From Buddleja alternifolia (Eukaryota > Streptophyta > Magnoliopsida > Lamiales > Scrophulariaceae): DNA of 64,000 nt. Below the pieces are notes generated by a model. The model did not search any database. It was not told the origin of the DNA and saw nothing but the letters and a program-made list of their open reading frames with translations. Made by a program: the position numbers and the translations under genes. Each line of letters begins with the position of its first letter. The stretch's first letter is position 1. This document shows positions 38,766-51,900 of this stretch, piece by piece. The stretch is from positions 26,228,591 through 26,292,590 of the forward strand of contig CM033393.1 in assembly GCA_019426215.1 (NCBI GenBank), given 5' to 3'.

Positions 38766-41700
38766 ATGGCGCCGTCGTCAATTGAGGCGGCTCAGCCGCA
38801 GCTGGGAGGCGCGGAGGAGGCAATGAGGAGGAGAAAATACAGGTCGATGAAGGAGATCATGAAGGTGGCGAAGCGTGTGGTGGCGGTGGAGAATGAAAAC
38901 GACGACGACGGCGGCGGAGATTTTTATAGCCGGGTGGCTTGCGAGCAATGCGGGTCGGGTGAGAGAGACGAAGAGCTGCTTTTATGTGACAGATGTGACA
39001 GAGGTTACCACATGCTTTGCGTCCGCCCAATCGTTCCTCGAATTCCCATTGGCCCCTGGTTCTGCCCACCTTGCTCCCACGATCACAATCCACCCCTCAA
39101 AAGTATATATATATATTCTCTAAATATAAACATACTCACTCAATCTTTACATACATGCAAATGTATATACATATACATACATACATACATACATACATAC
39201 ATACATCTACGTGTGTGTGTGTTTGAGCCGACGCTCATGATGATATAAACACAGCTGCAGAAATGATATATTTTTTATGATGGATTTGTGTAATTGTGAG
39301 GGTGAGCGGAAATTATTAATATAAAAAATGTTTTATGCAGATTTTACACAGAAGAAAATTGTTGAATTTTTTAGGATTCAGAAGTGCGGGGAATTCATTG
39401 GGAATTGTGCCTCCCTTCAAGGTAGACACACCTTTTATTTTATTTTCTCTTTGAACTGTTTCATCACAATCATGAATCAAGTTTTTTTCTTTTTCTTTTT
39501 GGTGTAAATGTAATTTTCCAATTTTTTTGATGTTGAAATACTTAAGTTCTTAATGTAAAAATCCTGCAATGCATTATCATTATAGCTAAAAGCATTTTTC
39601 TTGATTCGTGATGTCCGATCTAAAACCTATAATCTTCATACCTCAGTTTATAGCTCAGATAATGATGAAATTTACAACCAAATGAAGAAAGATAGCATTT
39701 TTAATCAAGTTCTAGCTGGTTTGTTCACACAATTTTAATATTGACATTTCTTCTTCTTAAAGGATCTCTCATTTTTTACAAGGAAAGTTTAGTAGATGTG
39801 TGTGCTAACAAGATCAGATTCTATTATTTCATGGTTTCTAGTTTATTTTTTGCGAAAAAAACACATCTTCTTCCTAAGAAAGTTACTATACAACAATGTA
39901 CCACTTCTTTAGAAGTATATCATGAAGTCGTTTGAACCGGCAGAGAGATGATGCATTGTATAAAAATCCTGCTACCTTTTATGTACACAGAATATCATTT
40001 TGCATACTCAATGGAAAATTTCTACAAGAAATAATCAGTGATTAATCTTTCTGTTAGCTCATGGGTCACATATTTGTGCTTGTTGCATTTTGTTTGGACA
40101 ATATTCTCTACATGTTATCGCTTTGTATTGCCGACGTAATGCATTTGCAGTTGTCTGGCAGTTTATCTTAGAATGAAAATTATAACTCAAAATAGTTAAG
40201 CATTATGCCGTCACCTCACATTCATTGAGTCTTAACTGCAGTTCTTATGTTGCCATCTATTCATGTCATTATTAATGTTTATGATGTCTTTGTTTAGTTT
40301 TAACCAGGCTTTAAGTTGCCACTTCTTGGGCATGGAAATCATTGTCAACTTAGAAAGCCTTTCCATACACTCTTAGTCTTGACTGCATGTCTTCATTCCA
40401 TCACTTAATAGAAAATTACATCTGTAATAAATATTTAACAGATTTGAAGTAGAATAGTTCGGAACTGTTAAGTACGTAAATTTTAGACCATTGTTTGTCT
40501 GTTGTTCTACTCATACAAAAGCTCTAAGGGTGCTTTGGCATCTAACCTATTAAAATGTAGTAACTCAACAGTAGTTATCCGGAGGCACTTTTAGTAATTC
40601 ATTAACGCCCAAAATCAGGTCTGACTAGCTTTTTCTCCCTTCCGCATATTTATCCTTCCACGTCTACTTAACATAAATCGTATTCACGTGACAATGTGCG
40701 AAGTTACATGGAGACCAAATCTTTATATTACTGCAAAACATATCTTGTTGTTATGGTTACATCTCAGTTTAGTCTTACTCCAAACAACAAATCTATTGAG
40801 ACAACCAACTTTGATCAAGTTTGAGCATGAGCTTGATCATTTGTTGGGAGGGAGAAATTGGGATGATCTTCGTTGTAGGATAGAGATTAGTAGGCTCAAG
40901 AGTAAAGTGAGTGCAGTCTTTTTTTCATATTTCTTTTTTATCTTTATAAGGTTGTTCTGATCCAATAATTCCTTTTATTTTATAAAGAAAATTCTTCTGG
41001 TTGAGGTATGGATCATTTAGAGAACGCAATACATAACTTCCAAATGAGAGTGTTGAGATACTTATATAGTAAATGGAGAAGAACTAGAATAAGAAACGGG
41101 AACGTTCATTAGTTGGTTGAGGTATCACAAATTGAGGATAAATTTGGAAACTACTTATTAGATGGTGGGATACATTTGAAGAAGCCAGTTAGATGTGCTG
41201 GTTTGCAAAGTGATGAATCAGGTGTAGAATAATAAATCTAGAGAAAATATTTAGACTCAAAATTTGTAGTTTAACAACGGAAATGAACTTTCATAAATCA
41301 AAGTGGAAAAATAGAATTGATCTTTGAGTGCTATAAGTTGAGTTGCAGTAATATTTGATTGTCAACTACTCAACCTTCATCTCGAGAACACTCTTACAAT
41401 TTACTTTCTTGTCATTTTGACTTGATATCAGATGGTAAAAAACGCCGCAGACGTGCATTAGTTATCCACAAGAAGCGCAGGAGATTGTTGCCATATATTT
41501 CATCAGAAGATTCTGGAAGAAGGATAGTGCAGATGGGATCTCTCGCCACCGCTTTGACAGCTCATAACATTGAATTCAGTAATGAACTTAGTTACATACC
41601 AGACATGGCTCCTAGATCAGCCAATCAAGCTATACTTGAAAATGGTGGCATGCAGGTTCAATTTTGATTGAGCAGCCAAATCTTAAAATTTTGTTCAAAT

Positions 41701-42844
41701 CGTCAGATATAATTAAAATTCGTAATGTCAACATCATTTATATTCAATAATGACGATCCCATTTACCATTTTTTTATCAGGTTCTTTCAAAAGAAGATAC
41801 TGAGACCTTGGAACAATGTAGGGCTATGTACAAACGAGGGGAATGTCCGCCTCTTGTTATAACGTTTGATTCATGTGAAGGGTATTTATTGCTACTCTTT
41901 AATTTCGTGCAGTCTTGGACCCTCTTATTAATTGTAGTAGTAGAATGTGACATTGTATAATGCTGCAGCTATACAGTAGAAGCTGATGGTCCCATAAAGG
42001 ACATGACATTTATAGCAGAATATACAGGAGATGTGGATTACATTAAAAATCGTGAACAAGATGATTGTGATAGCATGATGACCCTCCTTTTAGCAACCGA
42101 ACCATCTAAAAGTCTTGTCGTCTGCCCAGATAGGCGTGGAAATATTGCTCGCTTTATAAGTGGCATAAACAATCACACCCCGTAAGCATTTTGAGCCATA
42201 ATCGTGTCTTTTGGAACCATTTATTTTTTCTTGATTTCCATCTGCTGCTTTTTTCATGAAAGTTTGTGGATTTTGACCTCTGTTCACAAATAGAATGTTG
42301 ATTGTCTTGCTTATTCATGATATTGCCAATGTTTGGCTATTGTTTTTGTTAGGTATCAAGACTAGATTCATTGATATAATTGGAAGATCACAACAATATC
42401 TCTTTGGTCTAGTGTTGCGATATTCTTTATTTTATATGATTTGATTTTGGAATGATATTCCGCCATTTATTATTTCTTCGCACGTGTAATTTACCTAAAT
42501 AAATAGGTAGTCATTGTAATGTCATAGTAAGAGAGAATGAATAAGATTTAGCCATGTGTGCATTTGTTTTGTTGATGTAAGCCATGTGACTGAACCATGT
42601 AAGTCTATGTGTTCTTTTCTTCTCTTCACTATTCTCAACATAATATGATATTCAACAGTTTCCTAAACCGAAAATTTTGCGCAGGGAAGGGCGGAAGAAG
42701 CAGAATGTTAAATGCGTGAGATACAATGTTAATGGTGAATGCCGGGTGCTTCTGGTTGCAACTCGTGATATTGCGAAGGGGGAGAGGTTATATTATGATT
42801 ATAATGGCTATGAACATGAATACCCAACCCATAATTTCGTCTGA
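38766..42844 (+). CDS. ATXR5: ATXR5/6-like histone H3K27 monomethyltransferase
   Basis: Six exons (38766-39102, 39341-39421, 41432-41655, 41781-41881, 41969-42181, 42685-42844) join in frame through GT-AG introns to 371 residues. A Cys4-His-Cys3 PHD finger has its ligands at residues 59, 62, 74, 77, 82, 85, 100 and 103. A PCNA-binding PIP box Q-K-K-I-V-E-F-F is at 116-123. The C-terminal SET domain shows E-A-D-G-P-I-K-D, F-I-A-E-Y-T-G-D, R-F-I-S-G-I-N-N-H and Y-Y-D-Y-N-G-Y, ending E-Y-P-T-H-N-F-V with no post-SET cysteines. The family puts one methyl group on H3K27 at replication forks, keeping heterochromatin silent and preventing re-replication. The short N-terminus with S-M-K-E-I-M resembles ATXR5, but ATXR6 is not excluded. 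Intron 2 is 2 kb; intron 1 holds a CATA microsatellite. Confidence 0.93.
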
Positions 42845-43931
42845 CGTCTTGTCGCCACAAATCTTCCTCTGACTGTCCACAGAAGAGTGAATTTTCATTT
42901 TCCTTTACACCCTCAAAGTTGAAAAAGTAACCGATTTTTTTTTTCTTTTTAATTGTATTTATCCTTTGCTGCTGGTCATTTTAAGTGGCAATCTAGAAAT
43001 TCATAGTTGGGCAGAGGAAAGGAAATTTTATTTAGAGTATGCATGGTAAAGGTAGGATATTCAGTTAGCAGTAGCACCACCCTTTTCATGTAAAAGTTAC
43101 ATTAGACCACATAAATTATTCTAGTTTCTTCAGTCCCATTGGCTCCATTCTATCAGAGATTCCGGTGTTTATTCTTGATAGTTGCCATTTCCTTATATTT
43201 CCTTTGATTCAAGTACGTATGATTTTATTATAGGCCTTATCTTCATTCATTTCTGCCCCAAATAAAAATGTTCTGTTGTTTGGGTCCTTAGAAGTGGCAA
43301 TCGTGATTTTCTGCTCCAAATGTTGTTTCGGCTCCTATTTCATCTCATATGCGCCATGTGTATAAAATTTTTCATTAAATATACAAGCGACGTGGATTTT
43401 ACACACATATATGTATATAAGAATTTGACATTGACCAGGAATGAGCCTAACGACGTACCTTCAACTCGAAAGGCTAAGATTCCCTGTTTAAGAGTTCTTC
43501 TAGTAGTAGTAGTAGTAGTAGTACACTAGTTAAAGGGATAAGTTGATGTATCCCATTACTTTTGCAATGTCTGTCATGATGAATTTTTTTGTTATTGGAT
43601 AGATGGTATTCGTATGCTTGAATTAGAATTTGGTTCATTAAGGGGGACTCGCCTCGACAACGACATGTAAATGGTGAAGCTGATTGAAGTTGACATACCC
43701 AAGTTAGTTTTTCATCCTGTAGCAAGTTGGGTGAATTGCAAATTTGCTCCATGAATTTAAAGAAAACTGATTCCATATTTTAATTTCTGTTTCAAGCTAC
43801 CCAAGTGAGTTTGTGAACAATGGAATGAGAATATGAAGGATATAATTTGAGTTTTACAAAGAAATACAAATGAAGAGGATTACATACATGCATTCTGACA
43901 TGCTCCTTGCATATATAACAGGGTAGTAAAC
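42845..43931. other. Downstream region of the methyltransferase gene
   Basis: 3' flank without a supported gene. It includes a GTA trinucleotide run at about 43501-43523. Short minus-strand frames here have no motifs. Confidence 0.5.
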
Positions 43932-44106
43932 GGGTAATTCTATGGTGGACGGGGAGTGTTGCTCCCAGTCTATTTTTCACCACACAAACACTTGGGGAGG
44001 GGTGGTTTACATAGGGTAGGTGGGTGTGAAAATCACCCCACTCATTTTGAATGTGTGAAGTAAAATGGACCGAGAGCAATCCTCCCGGTCCACCTTAGAA
44101 TTTTCC
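43932..44106. mobile_element. Mutator-type MITE, 175 bp
   Basis: Imperfect terminal inverted repeats of about 50 bp (left GGGTAATTCTATGGTGGAC, right ending CCACCTTAGAATTTTCC) are flanked by a perfect 9-bp duplication GTAGTAAAC (43923-43931, 44107-44115). Most of its length can pair as a hairpin. It does not code. Confidence 0.88.
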
Positions 44107-44778
44107 GTAGTAAACTGCACCATTCTATGTGAAAGAATAATAATCTGCAAGTGCAGTTTAAATGGTATACACACATGCACACATATATGTATAACAGCAC
44201 TGTAAGGGAGGGTTGTTTTGCATATTTCATCCTCACTTGTGCTGATCATAAATTACATGAGATATAAGTGCAACATTGATAATGCAAAGATCTCTATCAA
44301 CCTTTTTATTATTATCAAACACACATAGTTCCAACTCTATTGGTCGTGAAGCTATGAAACTCATAAATTTAATTTGTACTAGGTCGAGCGTAACCTTAGT
44401 CATTTATCCGGAGTAAGATGGTTGACTCAAATAAAAACATAATCTGATTAAGAAAATAAGTCTGGAGGAAGAGAATTTTTATTTTTTTGATAGTGACCCT
44501 TGCCTTGAAAGTGACCCTTGCCTTGAGTAATTAAGGATATATCTATATATAGATAGAGGAGATAATTTTTATTTTTTTGATAGTTAATATGATCACTGGA
44601 TAAGATATTACTGAAGTGAGTAGTACAACCGAAATTACAAAAAAAAACATCTAATCTACCTATCGAAACTAATTGGCATATATAATTGTAATGTTCTCTA
44701 AAGCTGATTTGTGAACTAGCAGAGACGTTCTATCTAGTACATTACTATTTCATAAGAGGCAGGGTGTGTTACTATAGA

Positions 44779-45008
44779 TGGGATCTCTTTGACAGCTCAT
44801 AACAATGAATTCAGTAGTGAATTTACTTGCACGACATTCTATGTAAGTAGCAATACAGTAGAAGCTGATGGTCCGGACATCACATTTTATGTATATAGCA
44901 GAATATAATATAAACAATAGATGTTTGTGATTGCATGAGACTAAAAAACATGTCATCTACCTAGAAACATTGGTCGTTTTATTACTGGCATAAACAATCA
45001 CAACCCCT
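44779..45008 (+). pseudogene. Decayed partial copy of the ATXR5/6-like gene
   Basis: Matches to the neighbouring methyltransferase gene: 'gatgggatctct' and 'ttgacagctcataaca' (exon 3), 'acagtagaagctgatggtcc' (start of exon 5) and 'ggcataaacaatcacaacccc' (end of exon 5). Exon 4 and both surrounding introns are mostly gone, and exon 5 has internal deletions. The bases after the last match (ctaag) resemble the donor of intron 5 (cgtaag), and the bases before the exon 5 match resemble its acceptor. This points to a DNA-level copy with deletions rather than a spliced retrocopy. Non-coding. Confidence 0.8.
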
Positions 45009-46369
45009 AAGACTAGAGCCCCAATCTTGCCCTATCGAAACATTTGTCCCCATTCATTTATACACAAGTGGAAAGGCAGTGCCCAAACTAGAAATACTTA
45101 TAAAATATTATTCATTCCAACTCTTTTTTTACTAAAGAGCGAGAGCGAGAAAAATTCCGGTCCTTTTAGGTCTTTAAATAATGAATTTCTATTTTTGATG
45201 CACGATGTCGCATGGTAACCTAACAAATCCTGATACAAAAGGATCAGAAAATCAAGGGGGATCCAAGAAAGAAATGAACTAAAAAGCGAATTGAATTGGG
45301 TTAAGGCAAAATTGTTAATGCCTAGGGGTAGATCGTGTTATGTCTAAAATTAAAAACATAATATGCCTTCCCTTAAATTCCATAACGGTTTTATGAGTAG
45401 AAGAGCACCTTTGCCCAGACGACACCGTTTCGGACTCCAGTCAACAATTAAACATTTCAGCGTTTTTTCCATTATTTTTACATTTCAGCCTTATGTTTTC
45501 AGTAAAAGGGATTGTTGCCCTAATTTTCGCATTAAGTCAGCATTAATTAGTAAGTTTAGGGTTAGTTTGTTAGTTAATCTAATCTGCCAGCTCAGCATCT
45601 TAGCTGCAAAATTAGTTATCCAATTTTGTCGCGTATTTTGTATAAAACCTGAGAAAATGCAAATGAGCAAGATATGGTGGTTGTTTGCAAAGTCTTGTTC
45701 CCTATCTACTCTCTCTCTCTCTTCTTTCACGATTTGCTTGTGAATTCCCTTGGATTGTTCATCTTCAGGATTGTTTTTGATTCAATCCTCTGGTGACTTC
45801 CGTTATTTATGTGTTATTCATTTTTGATCATATCAGATCATTGTTTCCCGTACGTTGCATCATATGACATAATGTGGACGTGCGAGGTTTGCCGTCGCAG
45901 GGCAGCTTTTTGTTTACGTGGTTTTGGCTAGATTAGGCAACTTATAAGTTATAACTAGATTTAACATTATTTGTGTATCAAGTCTTCTCCTCTTTATACA
46001 ACGACTTATACTTTGTAATGTATATCACTCTTCAAAGACAAATTATAAAAATGTGAAACCATGTATGGCTGTGGAAGTAGATAGTTTTGATCGAACCACA
46101 TTAATTCGTGTGTCACCTTAAACAACTCTATTTCTTGTTTTTCCAATAGTTCATCAATCAATGTCAATCGAATCTCTAACAATAAGGTGTTCATGTCTTT
46201 TAATACGTATTCAATATGTGGAAATAGCTAAGGTATAGGTTATTGGGAAGGAAAAGTGGAGCAAATAGAGGAAAATGTTGAAAAGATGAAGGAAATAAAA
46301 TTCTTGGATGAAACGCGAAGAATAAAATCATAAGTGGAATATGACATGATTTATTATATAGGGACCCTA
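45009..46369. other. Intergenic DNA, possibly old LTR sequence
   Basis: No gene is supported. 45600-45660 ('ttatccaattttgtcgcgtattttgtataaaacc') has the look of an LTR promoter. No borders or partner are seen. Confidence 0.35.
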
Positions 46370-46408
46370 AAACATATATTTTATAATGCAAAGACGAAGA
46401 TGCCCTTA

Positions 46409-46442
<34 letters not shown>

Positions 46443-46448
<6 letters not shown>

Positions 46449-46717
46449 GAATAATTCATTAAGTGGATGTCCATATAACTCCAATACATTAGTGGATTCA
46501 CCTACAACTCCAATATCTCATTTAGTGGATTCACCTACAATTCCATTACCTCATTTTGTAATCAATATTTGATCTTGTTTTGTACCTATAAATAGGCTTT
46601 GCCATTGTATTGAGAAATACACTAAAATCAAAGAAAGAATTTTCTTCTTAATTATCTAGTCTCTCTACTTTAGAATATTTGTATATATTTCATAATATTT
46701 GGGGTTATTTCATAACA
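46443..46717 (+). repeat. 5' LTR of the copia element
   Basis: Ends ...TTATTTCATAACA. It begins TATTATGAA where the 3' copy begins TGTTATGAA, so its first dinucleotide is mutated. It contains a TATA box in 'cctataaatagg' at about 46588. Confidence 0.9.
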
Positions 46718-47106
46718 CGTTATCAGCACGATCCGTCTCAAGGTGTTAATCATTTTGAAATTTGGCAAAAGATATACATGGGGTACTCAACATATGATGT
46801 AAATGTAGTGAGAAATTTTTATGAGTTATTATGAGTTTGTAAATAAAATTGATGGACAAGGTTTTCAAAACAAAGCAAGAAGAAAAGGTAAAGAAAAGGT
46901 ATGTATATTTCAATATTTAACAAAAATAGAAATATGCAATAATTCTCTTGATGTTTAGAAAGAAGACATATGTATATATATGTGCATATATTTGATTAGT
47001 ATTATTCTTTTGAATAATCCTATCATGTTGAAAATATTTTAAGAAGTTGAATGATTGTTATGTTATTCATCTTATACTTTGATAATAGTATTATATGATG
47101 AATCTT

Positions 47107-47640
47107 GAAAAAAACTTGACTTTGTGACTCTTGATATTACGAGGGAAAATTATTTTTCTTGGGCGTTAGATATTGAAATTCATCTTGATGCAAATAACTA
47201 TACTGCATTCCCTGAAGTGAATGTATAGAGCAATATATAATTATTTTAATCATGAGTCTCGTCCAACTAGTTCTGCTACATTCCCTGAAGTGAAAGTAGC
47301 AGCACATAACTATTTTAATCATTAAAGAAATCATGGACGTGGACGTGGTCGTGGATATGGTCATAGAAATCGTGGTGGTTATTCAAAGAACATATCTTTC
47401 CACCAGAAGTGGAAAAATAATGAAGAGAAACATGAAAGTGGCCAAAATAGCAAATTTGTGAAAAATTTATGCTATCGTTGTGGTGGTAAAGGTCATTGGT
47501 CATGTACATGTCGTACACCAAAGCATCTTGTGGACCTTTACCAAGAATCGCTAAAAAGTAAAAAAAAGAAAATAGAAACAAATTTTGCTTTTGAAGAAGG
47601 CGATTCTGATCATGGCCGATTTTGATGACACTCATTTAGA
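47107..47640 (+). pseudogene. copia gag remnant
   Basis: The gag start region (N-Y-F-S-W-A-L-D-I-E-I-H-L) is near 47145. After a deletion and stops, an R-G-R-G-R-G basic stretch (about 47336) leads to a zinc knuckle C-Y-R-C-G-G-K-G-H-W-S-C-T-C (about 47470-47510) with complete CX2CX4HX4C spacing. Most of the capsid core is missing. Confidence 0.8.
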
Positions 47641-47879
47641 TGTTGCTGATTTCTTTGATGATCCTAATGAAAAAAATTGATCACTTGATTGGAGCTTGAA
47701 GTGTTCAAAAATTAATTTGTTAAATTTTAATTCTAGTACTTTATAAATAAATATTTAAGCATGTTGTTTTCTTTTTAAGAATGAATTTATTCATAAGATT
47801 ATCGTTTCTTATATTAAATAATATTGTTTGATATTAATTTATTTCTTTTTATGTTTCAATAAAGAATGAGTATTTACTC

Positions 47880-49260
47880 GATCAGCAACAACATCAATAA
47901 TGAAAATATATATCTCGCTGATAGTACAACAACTCACACCATCCTCAAAAAAATAAAAAATACTTCTCTTATTTAGTAATGCTAGAAGCCAATGTTAATA
48001 CTATATCGGGTAGTGCAAAATTAATTGAAGGCTCCGGCAGAGCTAATATATTGTTACCCGGAGGAACACAATTTTATATTGATGAAGCCTTATATTCTAC
48101 TAAGTCTCAAAGAAATTTACAAAGCTTCAAAGATATCCGCCGAAATGGATATCATATTGAGACAACAAGTGATGGCAATATTGAGTATCTTTACATCACT
48201 AATACAATATCTGGTAACAAATGTATATTGGAAAAGTTGCCAGCATTGTCTTCCGGTTTGTACTACACGCATATATCTACTATTGAAACATATGTTATTG
48301 TAAACCAGAAGTTTACAAATCAAAATAAGTTTGTTGTTTGGCATGACCGGTTGGGCCACCTCGGATCAATTATGATGCGAAAGATAATTGAGAATTCATA
48401 TGGTCATCTATTGAAGAGCCAGCAGATTCTTCAATCGAATGATTTCTCATGTGCTGTTTGTTCACAAGGAAAGTTGATTATTCGACCATCAACAACAAAA
48501 GTAGGAAGTGAATCTCTTACGTTTTTGGAACGTATTCAAGGTGATATTTGTGGACCAATACACCCGTCGTGTGGACCATTTAGATATTTTATGATTTTAA
48601 TTGATGCATCAACAAGATGGTCACATGTATCTTTGTTATCAACTCGCAACCTGGCGTTTGCGAGATTGCTTGCTCAATTGATTAGAATACGAGCACATTT
48701 TCCTGATTATCCAATTAAGAAGATACGCCTTGATAATGCGGGTGAATTTACTTCCAAAAACGTTCAATGACTATTGTATGTCTATTGGAATTGATGTTGA
48801 ACATCCTGTAGCACATGTTCATACACAAAACGGTCTAGCAGAATCGTTTATTAAGCGTCTGCTGTTAATTGCAAGACCTTTACTTATGAGATCAAAACTT
48901 CCTATTTCTTGTTGGGGACATGCTATTTTGCATGCAGCAGCACTTATTCGCATAAGGCCAACAAGTTATCATAAATTCTCCCCATTACACTTGGTTTTTG
49001 GTCAAAAACCAAATAATTCCCATCTAAAATTTTTTGGATGTGCGGTATATGTTCCAATTGCTCCACCACAACGCACTAAGATGGGTCCTCAAAGGAAGTT
49101 GGGAATATATGTTGGATTCGAGTCTCCATCAATAATAAAGTATCTAGAGCCATTGACTGACGATTTATTTACGGCTCGATTTGCTGATTGTCATTTTGAT
49201 GAATCAGATTTCCCAACATTAGGGGGAGAAAATAAGCAGCTGGAAAAGAAAATTAGTTGA
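47880..49260 (+). pseudogene. copia protease and integrase remnant
   Basis: The protease motif near 47918 reads D-S-T-T-T-H where copia elements have D-S-G; stops follow. The frame from 47979 has the pre-integrase zinc region (H-D-R-L-G-H, then C-A-V-C) and the integrase core (G-D-I-C-G-P-I, R-L-D-N-A-G-E-F). A frameshift near 48760 moves the rest (H-P-V-A-H-V-H-T-Q-N-G-L-A-E-S-F) to another frame that stops at 49258. Confidence 0.85.
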
Positions 49261-51409
49261 AATGAATTATCTTTATATCATCTTGATCCTCGAACAAAAC
49301 AAAGTGAACTGGAAGTTCAAAAGATAATTCACTTGCAAGGTTTAGCTAATCAACTGCCAGACGCATTTACTGACCTAAAAAAAAGTGACTAAGTCACATG
49401 TACCAGCTGTTAATGCTCTAGTAAGAATTGTTGTCCCTGAAGGTCAAAGTAATGAGTCTACTGCACGCCTGAAGCGTGGTAGACCTATCGGTTCCAAAGA
49501 TAGTCATCCTCGAAAAAGAAAAGGAGCTAAGAATCAAGATGGTCTAATCGAGGATAAAATAACTCCAGAAGAGTCCCCAGTCATAACTAATATTTCGGTT
49601 CCAGAAGAACCTCAGGTACCTGAAACTTGTGAAAATAATGAGATCTCAATAGATTATGTTATGAACGGGAAACGATGGAATCGAAATGAAGTCAACGTTG
49701 ACGATAAATTTGCATATGATGTAGCGCTAAATATGATGAATGATAATGAGGATCAAGAACCAAAGTCTATTAATGAATGTCGACAAAGAAATGATTGGCC
49801 AAAATGGAAAGACGCAATGAGGGCAGAGTTAAACTCGCTTGAACAAACGAAAAGTTTTTGGACCTGTAGTCCGTACACCTGAAGATGTAAAAGTTTTTGG
49901 ACCTGTAGTCCGTACACCTGAAGATGTAAAGCCAGTAGGATACAAATGGGTATTTATGCGAAAACGAAATGAAAAAAGTGAAATTGTAAGATATAAGGCA
50001 CGTCTTGTTGCCCAAGGGTTTTCGCAACGACCTGACATAGATTACGAGGAGACTTATTTTCCTGTGGTGGATGCAACTACTTTTCGTTATATAATAAGTC
50101 TGGCAGTGCATGAAAAACTTGATTTGCGTCTAATGGATGTTGTTACAGCCTATTTGTATGGCTCGCTTGATAATGATATATATATGAAAATCCCTGAAGG
50201 ATTTAATATGCCTGAAGCATATAACTCAAGTTCTCGAGAACATTATTCAATTAAATTAAGTAAGTCATTGTATGGACTGAAACAATCTGGATGAATGTGG
50301 TATAATTGTCTTAGTGAATATTTGTTGAAGGAAGGATATAAGAATGATCAAATTTGTCCTTGTATTTTCATGAAAAGATCTGGAAATGAGTTTGTTATAA
50401 TTACAGTTTATGTTGACGATTTAAATATCGTTGGAACTCCTGAAGAGATTTCAAAAACTGTTAATTGCTTAAAGAAAGAATTTGAGATGAAAGATCTTGG
50501 AAGAACAAAATTTTGCCTTGGACTACGAATTGAATATTTAAAGAACGGAATTTTTGTATATCAAGACGCTTATATATCAAAGGTGCTAAAGCGTTTCTAC
50601 ATGGATAAATCACATCCATTGAGCACCCTGATGGTCGTAAGGTCACTAGATGTGAACAAAGATCCTTTTCGACCTCGAGAAAGTGATGAAGAACTACTTG
50701 GTCCTGAAGTACCATATCTAAGTGCAATCGGTGCACTAATGTGTCTTGCTTGTCATACTCGACCTGATATAGCATTCGCTGTTAATCTATTAGCAAGATA
50801 TAGTTCTTTTCCTACACGAAGGCATTGGAATGGGGTTAAACAGCTACTCCGCTACCTTAGAGGAACAATCGATATGGTCTTGTTTTATTCATATGTACCT
50901 AAGTCCGAATTGGTTGGATATGCAGATGCTGGATATATGTCTGATCCTCATAATGGTCGTTCACAAACAGGCTATTTATTTACATGTGGTGGCACAACCA
51001 TTTCATGGTGGTCTATGAAACAAACCATATCGGCCACATCATCTAATCATGCAGAATCTTAGCTATTCACGAGGCGAGTCGAGAATGTGTTTGGTTAAGA
51101 TCTATAATTAAACATATTCGAGGGACTTGTGGTTTATCTTCTGGAAAAATGATCCCGACGATCTTATATGAAGATAATTCCGCATGTATCGCACAATTGA
51201 AAGAAGGGTACATTAAAGGAGATAAAACAATGCATATTTCACCAAAGTTCTTTTTCACTCACGATCTTCAGAAGAATGGTGATATCAATGTTCAACAAAT
51301 CCGTTCCAGAGATAATCTTGCTGATTTGTTCACCAAGGCACTTCCCACAGCAACATTTGAAAAGCTAGTCTACAATATTGGTGTGCGTAGACTTAAAGAT
51401 CTTGACTGA
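49261..51409 (+). pseudogene. copia reverse transcriptase and RNase H remnant
   Basis: RT motifs: G-Y-K-W-V-F, K-A-R-L-V-A-Q-G-F, Y-L-Y-G-S-L, Y-G-L-K-Q-S-G and an intact Y-V-D-D (about 50409-50420). RNase H motifs: Y-A-D-A-G-Y, I-S-W-W-S, Y-E-D-N-S-A-C-I and S-P-K-F-F-F-T-H. Breaks: a frameshift and 39-bp duplication near 49845-49927, a TGA replacing the conserved Trp after Q-S-G (50292), and a TAG and deletion at about 51060. Confidence 0.88.
49850..49927 (+). repeat. 39-bp perfect tandem duplication in copia RT
   Basis: Identical units at 49850-49888 and 49889-49927, each encoding K-V-F-G-P-V-V-R-T-P-E-D-V in the RT frame. A 1-nt frame break lies just upstream. Confidence 0.95.
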
Positions 51410-51429
51410 TATTGTCATGAGGGGGAGAT

Positions 51430-51629
51430 AATACGCGCTGCACTCTTTTCCCTTAACCAAGGTTTTTCCCACTGGGTTTTCCTGGTAAGGTTTTTAATGA
51501 GGCAGCATCTGATTGCGTATTGAAAGAATTATGTACTCTTTTTCCTTCACTAGGTTTTTATCCCACAGGGTTTTTCCTAATAAGGTTTTAGCGAGGCATA
51601 TTCTTAAGTGATGGACATCCAAGGGGGAG
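51430..51629 (+). other. copia post-pol region and polypurine tract
   Basis: Two related blocks of 'ctcttt-tccctt...ggtttt...cccac-gggtttttcc...aaggttt-ta-gaggca' (about 51437-51503 and 51536-51597) precede the polypurine tract. A similar block is in the unrelated gypsy element at 24178-24245. Confidence 0.8.
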
Positions 51630-51900
51630 TGTTATGAATAATTCATTAAGTGGATGTCCATATAACTCCAATACATTAGTGGATTCACCTACAACTCCAA
51701 TATCTCATTTAGTGGATTCACCTACAATTCCATTACCTCATTTTGTAATCAATATTTGATCTTGTTTTGTGCCTATAAATAGGCTTTGCCATTGTATTGA
51801 GAAATACACTAAAATCAAAGAAGAAATTTTCTTCTTAATTCTCTAGTCTCTCTACTTTAGAATATTTGTATATATTTCATAATATTTGGGGTTATTTCAT

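Noticed and set aside
39017..39248. Extension of the methyltransferase exon 1 frame through the CATA repeat
   Set aside because: The splice donor at 39103 fits the PHD/PIP-box joint. The extension is intron sequence with a microsatellite.
40688..40960. 90-residue plus-strand frame inside intron 2 of the methyltransferase gene
   Set aside because: It has no recognisable domain and lies wholly in an intron. Nothing supports a nested gene.
45363..45743. 126-residue plus-strand frame
   Set aside because: Low-complexity, with LTR-promoter-like sequence nearby and no motif.
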